DNA of 64,000 nt, taken from Neurospora tetraspora. Its lineage: Eukaryota > Ascomycota > Sordariomycetes > Sordariales > Sordariaceae. Under the pieces are notes generated by a model. That model was given only the letters and a program-made list of their open reading frames with translations. It had not been told where the DNA came from and did no database searches. The stretch is from contig NW_026944389.1 in NCBI RefSeq assembly GCF_033439725.1, forward strand, positions 1,798,001-1,862,000, written 5' to 3'. Positions 10,847-22,104 of the stretch are shown here, piece by piece (within the stretch, counting starts at the first letter, position 1; every line of letters starts with the position of its first letter). The position numbers were made by a program, and so were the translations under genes.

Positions 10847-11894
10847 GGTGTAGGAGAGTTGAGGGGAAGAGGGGTTTTTTACGGTAAAGCCCAACAGAAG
10901 GCTGAGCTTTTTTTACAAGAAGACTGCGCGGAAACGGTACGGTACAATCACGCAAGGGCGGCACATGGCATGGAAGCTCTTGGCTGCCCTTGTCCACTGC
11001 ACTGCGCAAAAGCTTACGGGAGCAAGTCAAACAGTGGTGGAGCCTTCTCCATGTTCCCGTTTTTGATGATGTAAGAAAAGTCTCCATTTGTCAGGTCCCG
11101 CCGATGACGCGAACGGGGACTTTGCCGGGGGACCCTATTGACTCCGCCAACCACCAATTGAATGGAAATGTCCAGCCTCGATTCGCAATCTTTCCCCTCT
11201 CCTTCTTCAACTCGACTCGATTTGATCGCGGAAAATTCCAAATCTCAGTCATGTCCTCCTCGTTCCATTCTTACAAATCGGTGTCGCCAACGACTTTGTT
11301 GATGGTCTCTTTACTCAGAACTTCCAACATGTCTCAGCCCGTCCATCACTCAACAAGGCTACGACAATGTCTTGGACTTGTGCATCCTGTCAGCTCATGA
11401 CCAACGCACGTCATTGCACGCGATAAGCACTGTCCGCTCTCGCCTTAGCTGCTTATCTTGCATTCTGTGGCGCAGTCATCCAGAACACCATTCAGTCGGC
11501 CGTTTCAGGGCTGAGGTTTTGGGGTCTCAGATGCCTGCGCTTCAGTCACACACGTGCACCCAAAAGGCCTTACCATTGCTCATTTTATGCCTGGCCGCGG
11601 ATCTTTATGGACGGTGAACTGCACATCGGCCGGACGGAATTTATGTCAATCTTGTCAATCTCGTGGCAAAAGCGAGTCAAATGAGACAACATGAACTTCA
11701 ACACCATGGGCAGTGTGGCTGAACCTCGAGTTGCTGGGTGTGGATCCCCTCAGGGGTAAACAAAACATCTGGACCCATCGCCAGGGCAACCATCTCCTCT
11801 CTCGTCCCATTTCATCCAGCTTTGCGGATTATCAACCGAACTACACACAGAGTATTTCTCTCTTCTTCCTCGACGACCTTCACAGTATCTGTTT
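10847..11894. other. Intergenic region, no gene seen
   Basis: About 1 kb upstream of thioredoxin and downstream of the secreted-protein gene. Open frames here lack splice logic or recognisable protein features. Presumed promoter of the thioredoxin gene. Confidence 0.4.
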
Positions 11895-12607
11895 CTACGT
11901 GGGAACGGCGACCAACGTTACTTTGATGCAGAATCGGTTCGGATCGGACTCTGTTGTTTATCACGGGTCAATTAACCAGCCAAATCACAGAAACCTCAAG
12001 CCGAAACGGCAGTTAGACAGGCCGGAACTTACTCGTGTTCCCCGGAGGATAGTACCGGAACTCATGACTATTATCGAACGAAGGCCGCACGCAAATCCAG
12101 CCTCCGGTCGGCGCATTCTGCTTTCCCACAAACCGCAACTCAACCTGCAACTGGTCGGTGTCCGGGTTGCAAGCGTACGTCGGTTGGAAGAGGGCTCTCG
12201 GGTCGCCGCGTTCCGTCATGAACATCTTGACAGTGTCGTCGACGTTGGATTCCTGCGCCGGAGAAGTCAACTTATAAACTCTTTGACGAATATCTTCCCC
12301 TTAGGAATTGCGACAAACTTACCTCGCCGCCAATGACAGCATTGATGGAGACCCAGTTGATCGAACCATTGATGAGACGCAGGTTGGTAGTAGTGTCGCC
12401 CACCTGTGGTGAACCTCCGACATATAGGTGCCGGTCACCACCTCCGGAGACCATCAGGTTCATGTACTTGTTGTGGACTTGAGGATAGGAGGCATTTTGG
12501 ACTTGGACACGGAAGTTGCTGGCGATGTTGTTGGAGAGTGGTGTGCTTGGGATGGTGCAAGCGGTTGCGATCGTGATGAGGGCCGTTAAGCCTAGGAAGA
12601 ACCTCAT
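11895..12607 (-). CDS. Small secreted protein, unknown function
   Basis: Preferred model, three minus-strand exons: 12607-12323, 12252-12033, 11950-11895 (186 aa). Start chosen at the Met that opens a clear signal peptide (MRFFLGLTALITIATA). Intron 1 (70 nt) has GTAAGT and GCGCAG ends. A second intron (82 nt, donor GTAAGT, acceptor AACAG) is inferred because the frame otherwise stops after a short non-conserved tail; splicing adds a beta-strand-like end with a Cys (RFCIKVTLVAVPT). The mature protein is beta-rich, with two or three Asn-glycosylation sites and an even number of Cys. It resembles small secreted fungal proteins of unknown role. If intron 2 is not spliced, the protein ends at the TAA at 12015-12017. 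Confidence 0.7.
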
Positions 12608-13999
12608 TGTGAGGATGATAATTGGATTGAAGAGACGCAACGAGCAAGTATTCGGACCCAACATGATGGATCCAAGTCGGTTGGATGCCCGGGCATGCTC
12701 GCTTTATGGCTTACAACAGCACGAACGAAGAAGCATGTTTGTCAAACATAACGGCCAACCCACCCCCTTACACTGTGCTTCCCCATGGGGCATATAAAAA
12801 CGATATGCCAACAGTCAGCGGCACGACATTGACCGGTCCGCTCCAGCAATGCAGACAAAGCAAAGCCAAGTACATCTTGGGGGGTCTTTGCTTTGCCTTA
12901 GGATAGGAAAACTGGATTTGTTTTCTTGTTTACTTTGTTCTAGTTGGCTTGTCTACATCGCTCGTCCCGTTCGACTCCAGAGCGCTGATCTAAAAACATC
13001 AAGCGCACCAGTCGCATATTCAGGCTTCGTATACATGCAGATGAAATATGCTTTGTTTGTGTGAGCGATAGCCTTTTTAAGTCTCCATTGGCTACTGGGC
13101 GCGAAGTGCGGTAGTAGTATTGGCGAACTATTAGGTCGGTCTAGTCTACGTGTGTTACACCCTCTTCGAGGACTTCCGAGGTTGCAGAGGCTAGCTGATG
13201 GAGTGCATATGATTGAGGAGATGATACAACATGATGCCGTCGAGTGTTGGCAGATGACTTATCTCTGCAACTACTGGAAGTGGAGATGATGACTGGTAAA
13301 TGCGGAGGTAAAGGTCAGCACTCGAGAGTCGGGTCATCACTAGAGTGATTTTTGTCGTCGCCTGGCTTGGATTTTGGAATGTTTTATACCATGTATCACA
13401 CCAACTACATACGCGGTGTAACGATAGTTTGGTTCGTAAATTTCTTTCCGCAATGTGAAAGAGAAGTGAAGTGCGGCCAATCAGTTGCAAAATCACCCGA
13501 TATACGAAGGTTACCTACCTCTATAAGTACGATATCTTACCAGGGTTTCTTCAACCCGACCGACCAATCTACTCCAACCCATGGACTCGGAGACCCAAAA
13601 GCCGGGGTCCCATCAATCACATCTGTCCGTGGGAAAATGACAGGCAACGACGCCCGTGATACAACATATGGCTGCCTCATGCAGAGTTTCCTCAGCCCCA
13701 GTCAAGGTCCCGACACCGAGAGAGCCTTACGGACTGCCCAATAACACATCGCCTTAAAAGCATCTGGTTGGGGACATGGGTAGTTCATACGTCTATTGTC
13801 TATACCATACCGAGAAAATACCGCTTGCTTCTTTTATTTTCTTCTAAGACGGAAACCGAAAGTGTAACAGTGGCCTGTTACTAACCAACCTATCACTCCT
13901 GTACCCAGTCTATGTAGTGTCCAGAAACCCCGAGGCGGAGAGAGAAAGGAACAGAAACAGACAGACAGACAGACCGACGCCCGCTAGCTCGCGAGCTCC
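12608..13999. other. Intergenic region, no gene seen
   Basis: About 1.4 kb between two minus-strand genes. No coding frame with fungal codon use or splice signals. A short (AGAC)n-like run lies near 13955-13972, just beyond the 3' end of the phosphatase gene. Confidence 0.45.
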
Positions 14000-14977
14000 T
14001 CACTTACTACCAACAGCAGCCTCCTTGACAGTCAGCTTGCCCGCAGCAATGTCCTTGACCACAGCGAGGATATCGAAAAAGTCGTGGAACGTGCGGAAAG
14101 GCACGCCCTCCTTTTCGCAGTAGGTGATGAGATCTGTTGTGGTGTAACAAAGTCAGCAACAAATGGCCCATGGCAACGGTAATGGTAATGATAATGGTGA
14201 GTGATTCGTTCGACCGCAGCATAACAATAACATACCCTTTCCGGCCTTTGCAAAGAGCAAATCGGTCTCCTTGGCAGCTGAGAGATCCGAGACGCCATCG
14301 CCGGCGTAAAAGAGGACCGGCCTTTGGTCGGCGGGCAGGTTGGCGTAGGGGCGGATCGCGAGGGACTTGTCGTGGCCGAATCCACTGTTTGTTTTCTCAA
14401 TGTGAGCTTTTGTTCCCAAACAACACTGACAAAAAAAAAAAGAAAAAAAAAAAGAAAAAAAAGAAGAGAAGGCAACAAACCTGTCATCATGGAAAGTAAT
14501 CATCCACCCCCCCTCCTCATTCACACTCTGCTTCCCCTCCCTAACCGCCACCTGGTTGCTAACAATCTGCAAGCTATCCGCCTCCTCCTTGCCCAAGAAA
14601 TGGGCCAACAGCGCCCTGATCACCGGCTCCATGCCACCTGACAAGATAACAATCGGCATGTTATTCTCCTTGGCCCAGTGGAAGAACTCCTTGAAGCCGG
14701 GGTCCAGGTTGATGTTTTGCAGCAAGGTCTCGATGCACTGGTCAAGGGGCGTGTGGATGCTGTCCAGCATCTCCTGGAAGCTGTCGCGGAAGTCGCGGCG
14801 GCCGAAGAGCACGTCGTCGTTTCCTCGCTTGCGCAGTTCGGGCCCGAAGCCGAGGTTGTCCGTCATGAAGTCATTGCTGTCTTGTTGGGTGATGGTGCCG
14901 TCGAAGTCGGTGAAAAAGATGAATTTGGGGTTGGTGGCCAGGGCGGGGAGGGAGGGGGACTGGTCGCTGGATCCCAT
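14000..14977 (-). CDS. HAD-superfamily phosphatase (phosphoserine-phosphatase/MtnX-like)
   Basis: Three minus-strand exons: 14977-14481, 14384-14236, 14133-14000 (259 aa). Motif I is FFTDFDGTIT (nucleophile and acid DxD), motif II is VILSGG with its Ser, and motif III/IV is the block YAGDGVSDLSAAKETDLLFA (GDGxSD). These place it in the class-I capped HAD phosphatases that act on small phosphorylated metabolites. The order and spacing suit the group containing 2,3-diketo-5-methylthio-1-phosphopentane phosphatase and PHOSPHO-like enzymes; the true substrate is unknown. Intron 1 (96 nt) is divisible by three and contains no in-frame stop, so unspliced RNA would stay open and add a Phe-rich insert. 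Intron 2 is 102 nt. An upstream in-frame ATG at 15136 is less likely to be the start. Confidence 0.88.
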
Positions 14978-15777
14978 TTTGACGGTGTTTAATTTGAAGA
15001 TTGGAGGTGGTTTAGGTGAGACAAAGATGCGGGAGAGAGAGGTAAGGAAGTGAGGTGAGGTGAGGGGAAGTGAAGACCGGAGGATGTCCGAAACTCGACG
15101 GTTAACAAAGGAATGACTCGGCGCGGGAGATCCCAACAGAAAGCCCCCCCTCCACCGGTACCGGGCCCGCGGCCCAACGGCACAGTAAGCGGCAGTGGAC
15201 AGAATTCACAGGGTTGGACCCCATCGGCACGGTGCCTGAGACCCCGAAAGGCCTGAAACTTGGGCGCGTCTCGGCGACCGCATCCCCGATGTTAGTGGAC
15301 CATTTTGGCGGGTGCTACCCACTGTTGCGTGCTAAGGCGCCGATCCGCCGGTTTAGTTAACAGGCGATCGGCAATCATGGCCGTTCAAAAAAAGATTCCG
15401 TAACGGTGATTTTGCGCTTCTGGCAAAACAGAAAAGGGGATTCAAATTGAGATTTGCAGGAAAGGCATACCGCCTTGGTTATGTACGAATATACAAATCA
15501 GTTAAAGAATGTTGTATAAGTGTATCGGCTGTAAATGGCGTGGAGATGGAAGATCGGGTCGGGATGGCACTTCACATTGGACGAAATATGCATGTACCGA
15601 GTGTGCCCCACTTATTTTCTCCAAATTCCAAAAGTTCCCGTCCAAAAGTCCATGATTTCATCAACCATTGTTTTCTTCTCGAATTTTCGCTTCTCTTTCC
15701 CCACGTCTAGAATTTCCTCCTCTTCAGAGCAGCTCACCACTCCCCAAACACACAAATTACACGCACGAACAGCAACC
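14978..15777. other. Divergent promoter region
   Basis: An 800-nt spacer between the phosphatase (minus) and the EIF1AD-like gene (plus), which start facing away from each other. It has GC-rich and CT-rich leader sequence on each side. No gene is seen. Confidence 0.45.
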
Positions 15778-16270
15778 ATGGGCAAGCCAAAACGCCACGT
15801 CCACGCCGCCGACCAGGAGTCACTGACCCCTCCCGACCAACTTACCGATTCGCAATCCATTGCGCGCGTCGTCAAGGCCGAGGGCAACAGCAACTACATC
15901 TGCGAGCTGCCCAACAAGAAGACCATTCTGGTCGAGCTCGAGTCTCGCTTCCGCAACACCATCTGGATCAAGCGCGGCGGTTATGTCTTGGTCGACTTGG
16001 GTTCCATGGAGGAGCGCAGCAAGACTGGCAGCAAGGTTGTTGGGGAGATCATCAACATCGTGAGAGACGAGAAGGCTTGGAGGAAGGAGCCTTATTGGTA
16101 TATTCCCAATGCTTCTCTCATCAAATTGGAGAGAGAAAACTGACAGAAGGACGAAACACAGGCCCAAGCAGTTTGTCAGACAGACTTATGACGAAAGCGA
16201 AGACGACGAGGAATCGACCGTTGGAAAACTCCCGCCTAGCGACTCGGAAGACGAAGAGTACGGACCTTGA
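15778..16270 (+). CDS. EIF1AD-like protein (eIF1A/S1-like RNA-binding domain)
   Basis: Two exons: 15778-16097 and 16162-16270 (142 aa). Start ATG has a good context (GCAACCATGG). Residues ~28-100 form an S1-like OB fold as in eIF1A: ARVVKAEGNSNYICELPN, then LVELESRFRNTIWIKRGGYV. The short N-terminal extension and the missing eIF1A-type basic start set it apart from true eIF1A and match EIF1AD, a conserved nuclear or ribosome-biogenesis-linked relative. Splicing (donor GTATAT, acceptor CACAG) joins ...PYW to PKQFVRQTYDESEDDEES and an acidic tail ending EDEEYGP, the typical EIF1AD C terminus. Its stop lies 74 nt from the stop of alg3 on the other strand, so the two 3' UTRs must overlap. Confidence 0.9.
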
Positions 16271-16344
16271 AAAAGTCATCAAGAGAACAGAGATACCCAA
16301 ATATTACGTTAAAATACCAGCCAAAGAGTCAGACAGCAAATACA

Positions 16345-17832
16345 TCACCGCATCGCCGCCTCCTCCTTCTTCGAAGACGACTTCGTCCCAGGCTCCCACT
16401 CCTCCCGTGCGCCGAACCAGACTCCCGCGACGCTAACACCCAACACGCCCACCACCACCGCCGAGCTCACCGGCGTACTAGGAAACACATTCCACGCCCA
16501 CTCCTGTACCGCCCACAGCAGATACACCAAAATAGGGTGCAACCCCGCGCGCCAGAGGAGGAACGGAGTCGACCAAGCGACATAGGCATAGAACTGATAG
16601 TGGAGGGACCTCGCAAAGAGGAGGCCCACAGCGTTGGCAGACATGATCGTGGTCAGGATATACCTCGGAGTGACATCCCGCGCCGCAGCGCGGTGCTCGG
16701 GGCCGGTTAGCGGCGGTTTTCCCGCCAGGAGGACAGGAGAGATTAGCTGAACAAGAGACTTGCGCGCAGGTTTGATCCAACGGGTGGTGACGAAGATTGC
16801 CAAAACGAGAACGTGCAAAGCGAGCAGTGTGAGCGCGAACCCCTTGCTGAGAAAGGCTTCTTCGCCGACGAAGCGCCAGTTGACGGTCCATTTGAAGAAG
16901 AATTGCCGGGAGAGCTCGAAGGCGCGGGAGAGGTATTCCGTGGGGTAGTGCGCCAGGAAGGGGACGCCGATGAGGACCTGGACTAGACCCATTGTTGCTG
17001 CGAGCTGTAGAGTGGTGACAAAACTGCCGCTGCCGAGGAAGAGGATGATGCCTACGGCTGGTAAAGAGAGTAGTAGTGTCATTTTGACGCCGAGGCCAAG
17101 GGTGTAGAGTAATGCGCCGGCTTGCCAGTTGCGCCGCTGGAGGAAGAAGATGGCGAGCCACAGGAACAGGACGGCGAAGCAGTCGTTGAAGCAGCGGAGG
17201 ACGAAAATACTGTGTAGCCGTTTTGAGAGGATCAGGAGCGGGAAGAGATATGGTGGTGCCTGGTTTGTCCATCCTGTTAGCTCCTCTCCCATGCCGCACT
17301 GCCGCAACATCACTTGTAGAAGATACCTTGGCCTGCCAATAACACCCCATCACAACCCCCAGCGTGACCATATAAAGCCCTGCAAAGAGTTGTTGCGCAA
17401 GCAAGATATTCCTCCCCTCATTCGTCAGGTGATATAGTCCGGTGTAGATGTAGACGTGCGCAGCCGGATAGACGAGCGGACCGGTGCCGCCGCGGATCTT
17501 GGTGTAGTCGCGCTCGCCCGATAGGATCTGGGAGACTTGCTCCATGTAGGCCGTCCAGTCGATTTCGGTGTCTGTAAAGGATAGTTTTCGATCGTGAGCA
17601 TACGGTTCGTTACCGTACTCCAGTCCGCGGCGCCGGTTTACGTACAAGGCACTTTCCAGATGATCAGCCCGCAGAGGAGCGCATCGGCCACGAAGAGAGC
17701 TGGCGGGATGAGCATCTTGTCAGCGGGGTGCCCGGTGAAAGCGGGATGCACCTTTTGGTGATAAGGAAGGAAAGCTGTCGCAAAGAGGACGCGTTGCGAT
17801 CGATGCCCGAGGGGACTTTCATCCAATTTCAT
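16345..17832 (-). CDS. alg3: ALG3, dolichyl-P-Man:Man5GlcNAc2-PP-dolichol alpha-1,3-mannosyltransferase
   Basis: Three minus-strand exons: 17832-17646, 17571-17327, 17259-16345 (448 aa), introns 74 and 67 nt. The enzyme adds the first lumenal mannose to the lipid-linked oligosaccharide in the ER. Splicing exon 1 to exon 2 restores [15 protein letters not shown], and the following [21 protein letters not shown] is the ALG3 hallmark with the catalytic Asp region. Exon 3 supplies [12 protein letters not shown] and the multipass body with about ten membrane segments, plus [17 protein letters not shown] near the end. Length is normal for the family. The C-terminal tail is Lys-rich, ending KKEEAAMR. 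It is tail-to-tail with the EIF1AD-like gene. Confidence 0.95.
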
Positions 17833-18278
17833 GTGCTAACAGTCGTCATTTTAGACAGGGGCAGCGGCGCACTAAATTATGGGATTACAGGGGGTTGTGG
17901 AGCCGCTTGGGCTAGCTATCCGAGTGGTCGTAATAATCGGCACACCGTTTGCTATATACTTGTAGAGGTAGTACAAAACACGGGGCGTCTGATACACTTG
18001 ATCAGATCGAAGCGATTGAAACGGACTTTCCCTTTGGGATATAGACTTAAGTCGTCACTTCGACGACCGTACCATGAGTGCTATCCAACTGTTTTCACAT
18101 GTTCCAAAGTTTATCAAGGGTTTGTTATGGGCCTTCGAATGTCACAAGGGCCTGATCCGATGTAAACAGCCTGGCATCCGACTGGCCCATCAGGGTGTTC
18201 CGCTTATTCTGACAACCATTCCCACCGGCTACAACATCAGAACGACATTCTCCTCAAACTCTGCCGTCTAAATCCCAC
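17833..18278. other. Spacer upstream of alg3
   Basis: About 450 nt between alg3 and the aldo/keto reductase relic. No gene seen; presumed alg3 promoter. Confidence 0.4.
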
Positions 18279-18790
18279 TCATGTCCTAGAGCCAGTCTGT
18301 ACCGGTTGGCCATTCTCCTCATCATCTATATCGAACCCATAGTATGTTTTCGGATCATTGAAGCGGACATGCCTTCCGGGTCCCCTAGGATTGTTCAGAG
18401 CCTCCATATCGGCCTCTGACAGATCAGGTCGAGCCACGGCCTCCAAATTCTCCCGGATGCGTTCAGCATCGAATGACTTGGGCACCACGCTGGTACCACG
18501 CTGCACAGCCCATTTCAAGAGTACCGCGGCCGGGGTGGTTCCGTGCTTATCAGCAAGAGCTTTGACCTGATGGGAGGTCAGTCATGATTTCCAGATATGA
18601 CAACTTGAACGTACAGTCGGATCTTCCAGCGGTCCCGTAACGTGCTTGTTGGGGGACAACCACGTCGACAGGCCGACCTCCAAGTGGAGAGTGTGTGGTA
18701 ACGTGGATTCCTTGCTCCTGACAGAATGCTAGCAGCTCATGCTGAGGCAGGTATGGATGGAGTTCGACCTGGTTCACATCCGGCAGTAGA
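18279..18790 (-). pseudogene. Truncated, frameshifted aldo/keto reductase
   Basis: Minus-strand remnant of an aldo/keto reductase C-terminal half. Near 18785 it begins abruptly with [18 protein letters not shown], a strand-7 region that should be preceded by over 120 residues carrying the catalytic Asp-Tyr-Lys-His; these are absent. [13 protein letters not shown] is followed by a +1 frameshift near 18651-18659 (one extra base compared with the expected ...[11 protein letters not shown]). Translation in the shifted frame gives [12 protein letters not shown], then a 48-nt GT-AG intron (18567-18614), then [17 protein letters not shown] and AVQRGTSVVPKSF. The C terminus to the TGA at 18279 is well preserved, including the NADPH-binding end. 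Loss of the N terminus and the frameshift argue that it is dead. Confidence 0.8.
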
Positions 18791-19541
18791 CATCGTCGAG
18801 CTGTTGACGGGAATGGCTTCTTTCAGTTCTCTGGGTGGGAGATGCGAAGTTGAAGTGAACAGACTGAGGGAAGCTTAGCGGCGGCTCAACAGATGTTGTT
18901 TGTTATGAGGGGCAACCCCGAGTTTTAGTTCCAATATTTGATGTTACACCCGTCATCAGGTCTTATTTCCGGAACAGAACACCTCAATGGTGACTGAAGA
19001 TCTCCCGAGTATATCAAGAAAAGACAGGCCAGCCCAGCCTTCTACCACATATGAGTTCCAACCAAAAGGGTTAGTCCAAGCATCTCCGTTCAATATTTGG
19101 GACTTCCTGATGTATTCGACCATGGTGAGTATGAAGCGGGCACAATGACCGGTGGCTGACGTTGTCGACATATCGGGACCCTAGATCTTGAGCTTCCAAG
19201 TCTGTCAAGTATTTTCCACTCTGGATGTCTCTATGTTGAAGCTGTAGAGATGAAAAATGTTGTGATATCTGCGCGTTCAGATGAACGGGGTAAAGTGGAG
19301 GGTAGGTGAGATATTTGGTGGTCAGCAAGGTACCTGCGTGGTAGGGTCCTCAGTGGACCCCTCCTGCCCCGGATTCCCCACTTCCCAATCCACCACAGCT
19401 CACGTCACAGCTCACCACTGCTGGGCGCTCAGCGCGGCACCGGGATCGCAACTTTGTCCACTCCAACTAATCATCACAACCACTCGAACGCGCTCTCCGA
19501 ACAAAGAGCCCAGTGCGCTGAAATACAGCCACTGACCCAAC
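18791..19541. other. Spacer between reductase relic and AP-3 beta
   Basis: About 750 nt. No upstream part of the reductase could be found here on either strand. The last ~150 nt are presumably the apl6 promoter and leader. Confidence 0.4.
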
Positions 19542-22104
19542 ATGGAATCAATAGCAAGGATCTCGTCGCTGCTAGAGAGCGGTAAGCTTGACTCCCTCTT
19601 CAGGTTATCACCATGTCCTCCTGCTGACATGTCTCTGTTCCAGCCCGAGAGCTCACCCTCGATGCCGCCTCGGCCGCCCGCAGCGCACGCAGCTCCTCCA
19701 AGCCTCTCGATCGCGTCCAGGTCAAGAAGCTCCTCGATAGCCGCAATGAACGAGAAGTGTTGGACGGTCTGCGCCGGGTCATCTCCGTACGTCTTATCCT
19801 ATACCTCTGCCATGGTGGCCATGGGAGCCATCGCTAACAGCTCGGTCGCATTTCGTCCAGATGATGTACCGCTCGCAAAAGACACACCCTCTCTTCTCCT
19901 CCGTCGTCAAAAACGTCGCCTCTCCGAATATCGAGATCAAGAAGCTGGTTTACATCTACCTGATTCACCATGCCGAGGAGGACCCCGACCTTGCCCTGCT
20001 CTCCATCAACACCATCCAGAAGTCGCTTTCGGATTCCAACCCTCAAGTACGCGCCTTGGCTCTACGAACAATGTCAAACATACGGGTACCCGTTATCAGC
20101 CAGATTGTGTCGTTGGCGATCAAGAAGGGCACCGGAGACATCAACCCCTACGTGCGCCGAGCCGCTGCCTTGGCAGTCCCCAAGTGTTACCGACTCGACC
20201 CTTCCCAGATGCCCCAGTTGCTCGAATACCTCTCGACACTCCTGGCGGACAAGCAATATTATGTGGCAGGCGCCGCCGTCACAGCCTTTCTGGAGATCTG
20301 CCCGGACAGACTGGACTTGATACACAAGCATTACAGGCAGTTGGTCAAGATGGTGGTGGACATGGACGAATGGAGCCAGCTCTCAACACTGCGACTCATG
20401 ACGGTTTACGCACGAAAATGCTTCCCGCGACGGACCCGAATTGTGAAAGCCCAGGACAAGGCGGCTGATCTTCATGACTTCTACGGGGATAACGCCGCTG
20501 CAAACACGAATAATGACTCGGAGGGCCAGGAGATTGTTGTTCTTGACCCTGATCTTGAGCTACTCCTCAACAGCATCAAACCCCTCCTCCAGTCACGAAA
20601 CTCGGGCGTTGTGGTGTCAGTAGCACGCTGTTACGATGCTGTAGGCACACCCGAGTACGTCAAGACAGCCATTGGGCCATTGATAGCCTTGCTACGAGGC
20701 GCTCAGGATATCCAACAGGTTGCGCTCTTCAACATCGTATCCATCTGCCTTACCCGATCTGCCGATTTCGTTCGCTATGCCTCGCACTTCCTTGTGCGTG
20801 CAACGGATACGCAGCCCGTATGGGAACTCAAGCTGGAGCTTTTGACCCTCATCTTCCCACATGCGCCTCCCCATGTCAAGAGCCTTATTCTCAACGAGCT
20901 TGAGCATTTCAGCCGAGGAACCGATAAGGCGCTGGTTAGGGAGGCAGTCAGGGCCATTGGCCGCTGTGCCGTCACAGACACAGCAGCTGCACCCAGGTGT
21001 CTGCGGTTGCTTCTCAGTCAGATCACTAGCTTGGACGGCACGCTGGCCGCAGAGAGCTTGACAGTGATACGACATCTGATCCAGCAGGACCCAACTGCAC
21101 ACGTCGCCACGGTCGTAAGGCTGGCAAAGAACTTGGACTCGGCCACCGACCCACACGCTCGCGCCACCATCATCTGGCTAGTAGGCGAGTTTTCCGGTCT
21201 CAACGGAGAAGACAACATCGCCCCTGACGTGCTTCGGATCCTGCTCAAGGACTTTCCCTCCGAGTCAGAGATCGCTAAACGACAGATCATCCTGCTCGGC
21301 GCCAAAGTCTGCCTCCATTACCTTAACCGACAGATCGTAGCATCACAAACGGCCGACGGCGAACCAGGGCCTCCACCCAAGCTCCTCGAAGACGATGACC
21401 ATCCAATCGCAAAGTTATGGAGTTATGTGCTCCTCTTAGCTCGCTACGATACCTCGTACGACCTCCGTGACCGCACCCGTCTCTACAAAGCCTTGCTTGG
21501 CGTACCCCAGCTCGCGACGCTCATGCTGCTCGCACCCAAGCCCGCGCCCCAAGCTCAGAGTCCATCGGAGATAAGACGTGGGTATACCCTTGGCTCTTCA
21601 GCCCTGGTCCTCGCCGATGCCGCTGGTGTCCACGGCGTCAGAGGCTACGAGGACTTGCCCGACTGGGTCGAGGAGGGCAAGCAGCCGGATCCGAGACTGA
21701 GAGAGACCGGTGTGCCGCCAACCGCGACGTACGGTGAGAAGCGAGTCGTACCGGCTTTGGAAATTTTGGATGGTGGATCCTCTAGGTCAGTGCCCACGAA
21801 GGCCAACGGTCTGGGAGAGGGAGTAGGGACAAAGACACTTGATGATTGGCTTGCGGAGGAGGAGGATGTGGGTAAGAAGGCGGTGCCTTTGTCAGCACCT
21901 GTGCAACGGCAGGTTGTGGAGGAGAGTGAAGAAGAGGAAGAGGAAGAGGAGGAAACAACTGAGGAAGATGACGAGGAGGAGGAGGAGGAGGAAGAAGAAG
22001 AAGAAGAGGAGGAAGAGGAAGATGATGAAGAGGAGGGTAGTTCATCGGAAGAAGAGGAGTCTGATGGCGACGAGACTGAAGACGCGAGGCTGATGGGGGC
22101 ATGA
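19542..22104 (+). CDS. apl6: AP-3 adaptor complex subunit beta
   Basis: Three exons: 19542-19581, 19644-19786, 19861-22104 (808 aa). It is the large beta subunit of the AP-3 coat, which sorts cargo from Golgi/endosome to the vacuole. The N terminus MESIARISSLLES joins to ARELTLDAASAARSAR and a region with the adaptin start ...VKKLLDSRNEREVLDGLRRV. The core is the HEAT/ARM-like adaptin trunk: KLVYIYLIHHAEEDPDLALL, NPQVRALALRTMSNIRVP, NPYVRRAAALAVPKCYRLD, then continuing repeats to about residue 600. The C-terminal 100 residues are a hinge with long Glu/Asp runs, and there is no appendage domain. Length is close to the yeast Apl6 size. The second intron has a clear GCTAAC branch site. Confidence 0.95.

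Noticed and set aside
16478-17647. 389-codon frame overlapping alg3
   Set aside because: Starts with part of alg3 exon 2 read through the intron and then continues in the wrong frame.
16345-22104. Secondary-metabolite or pathway cluster
   Set aside because: Neighbours (alg3, reductase relic, AP-3) belong to unrelated cell functions; no backbone synthase, P450 or transporter set is present.
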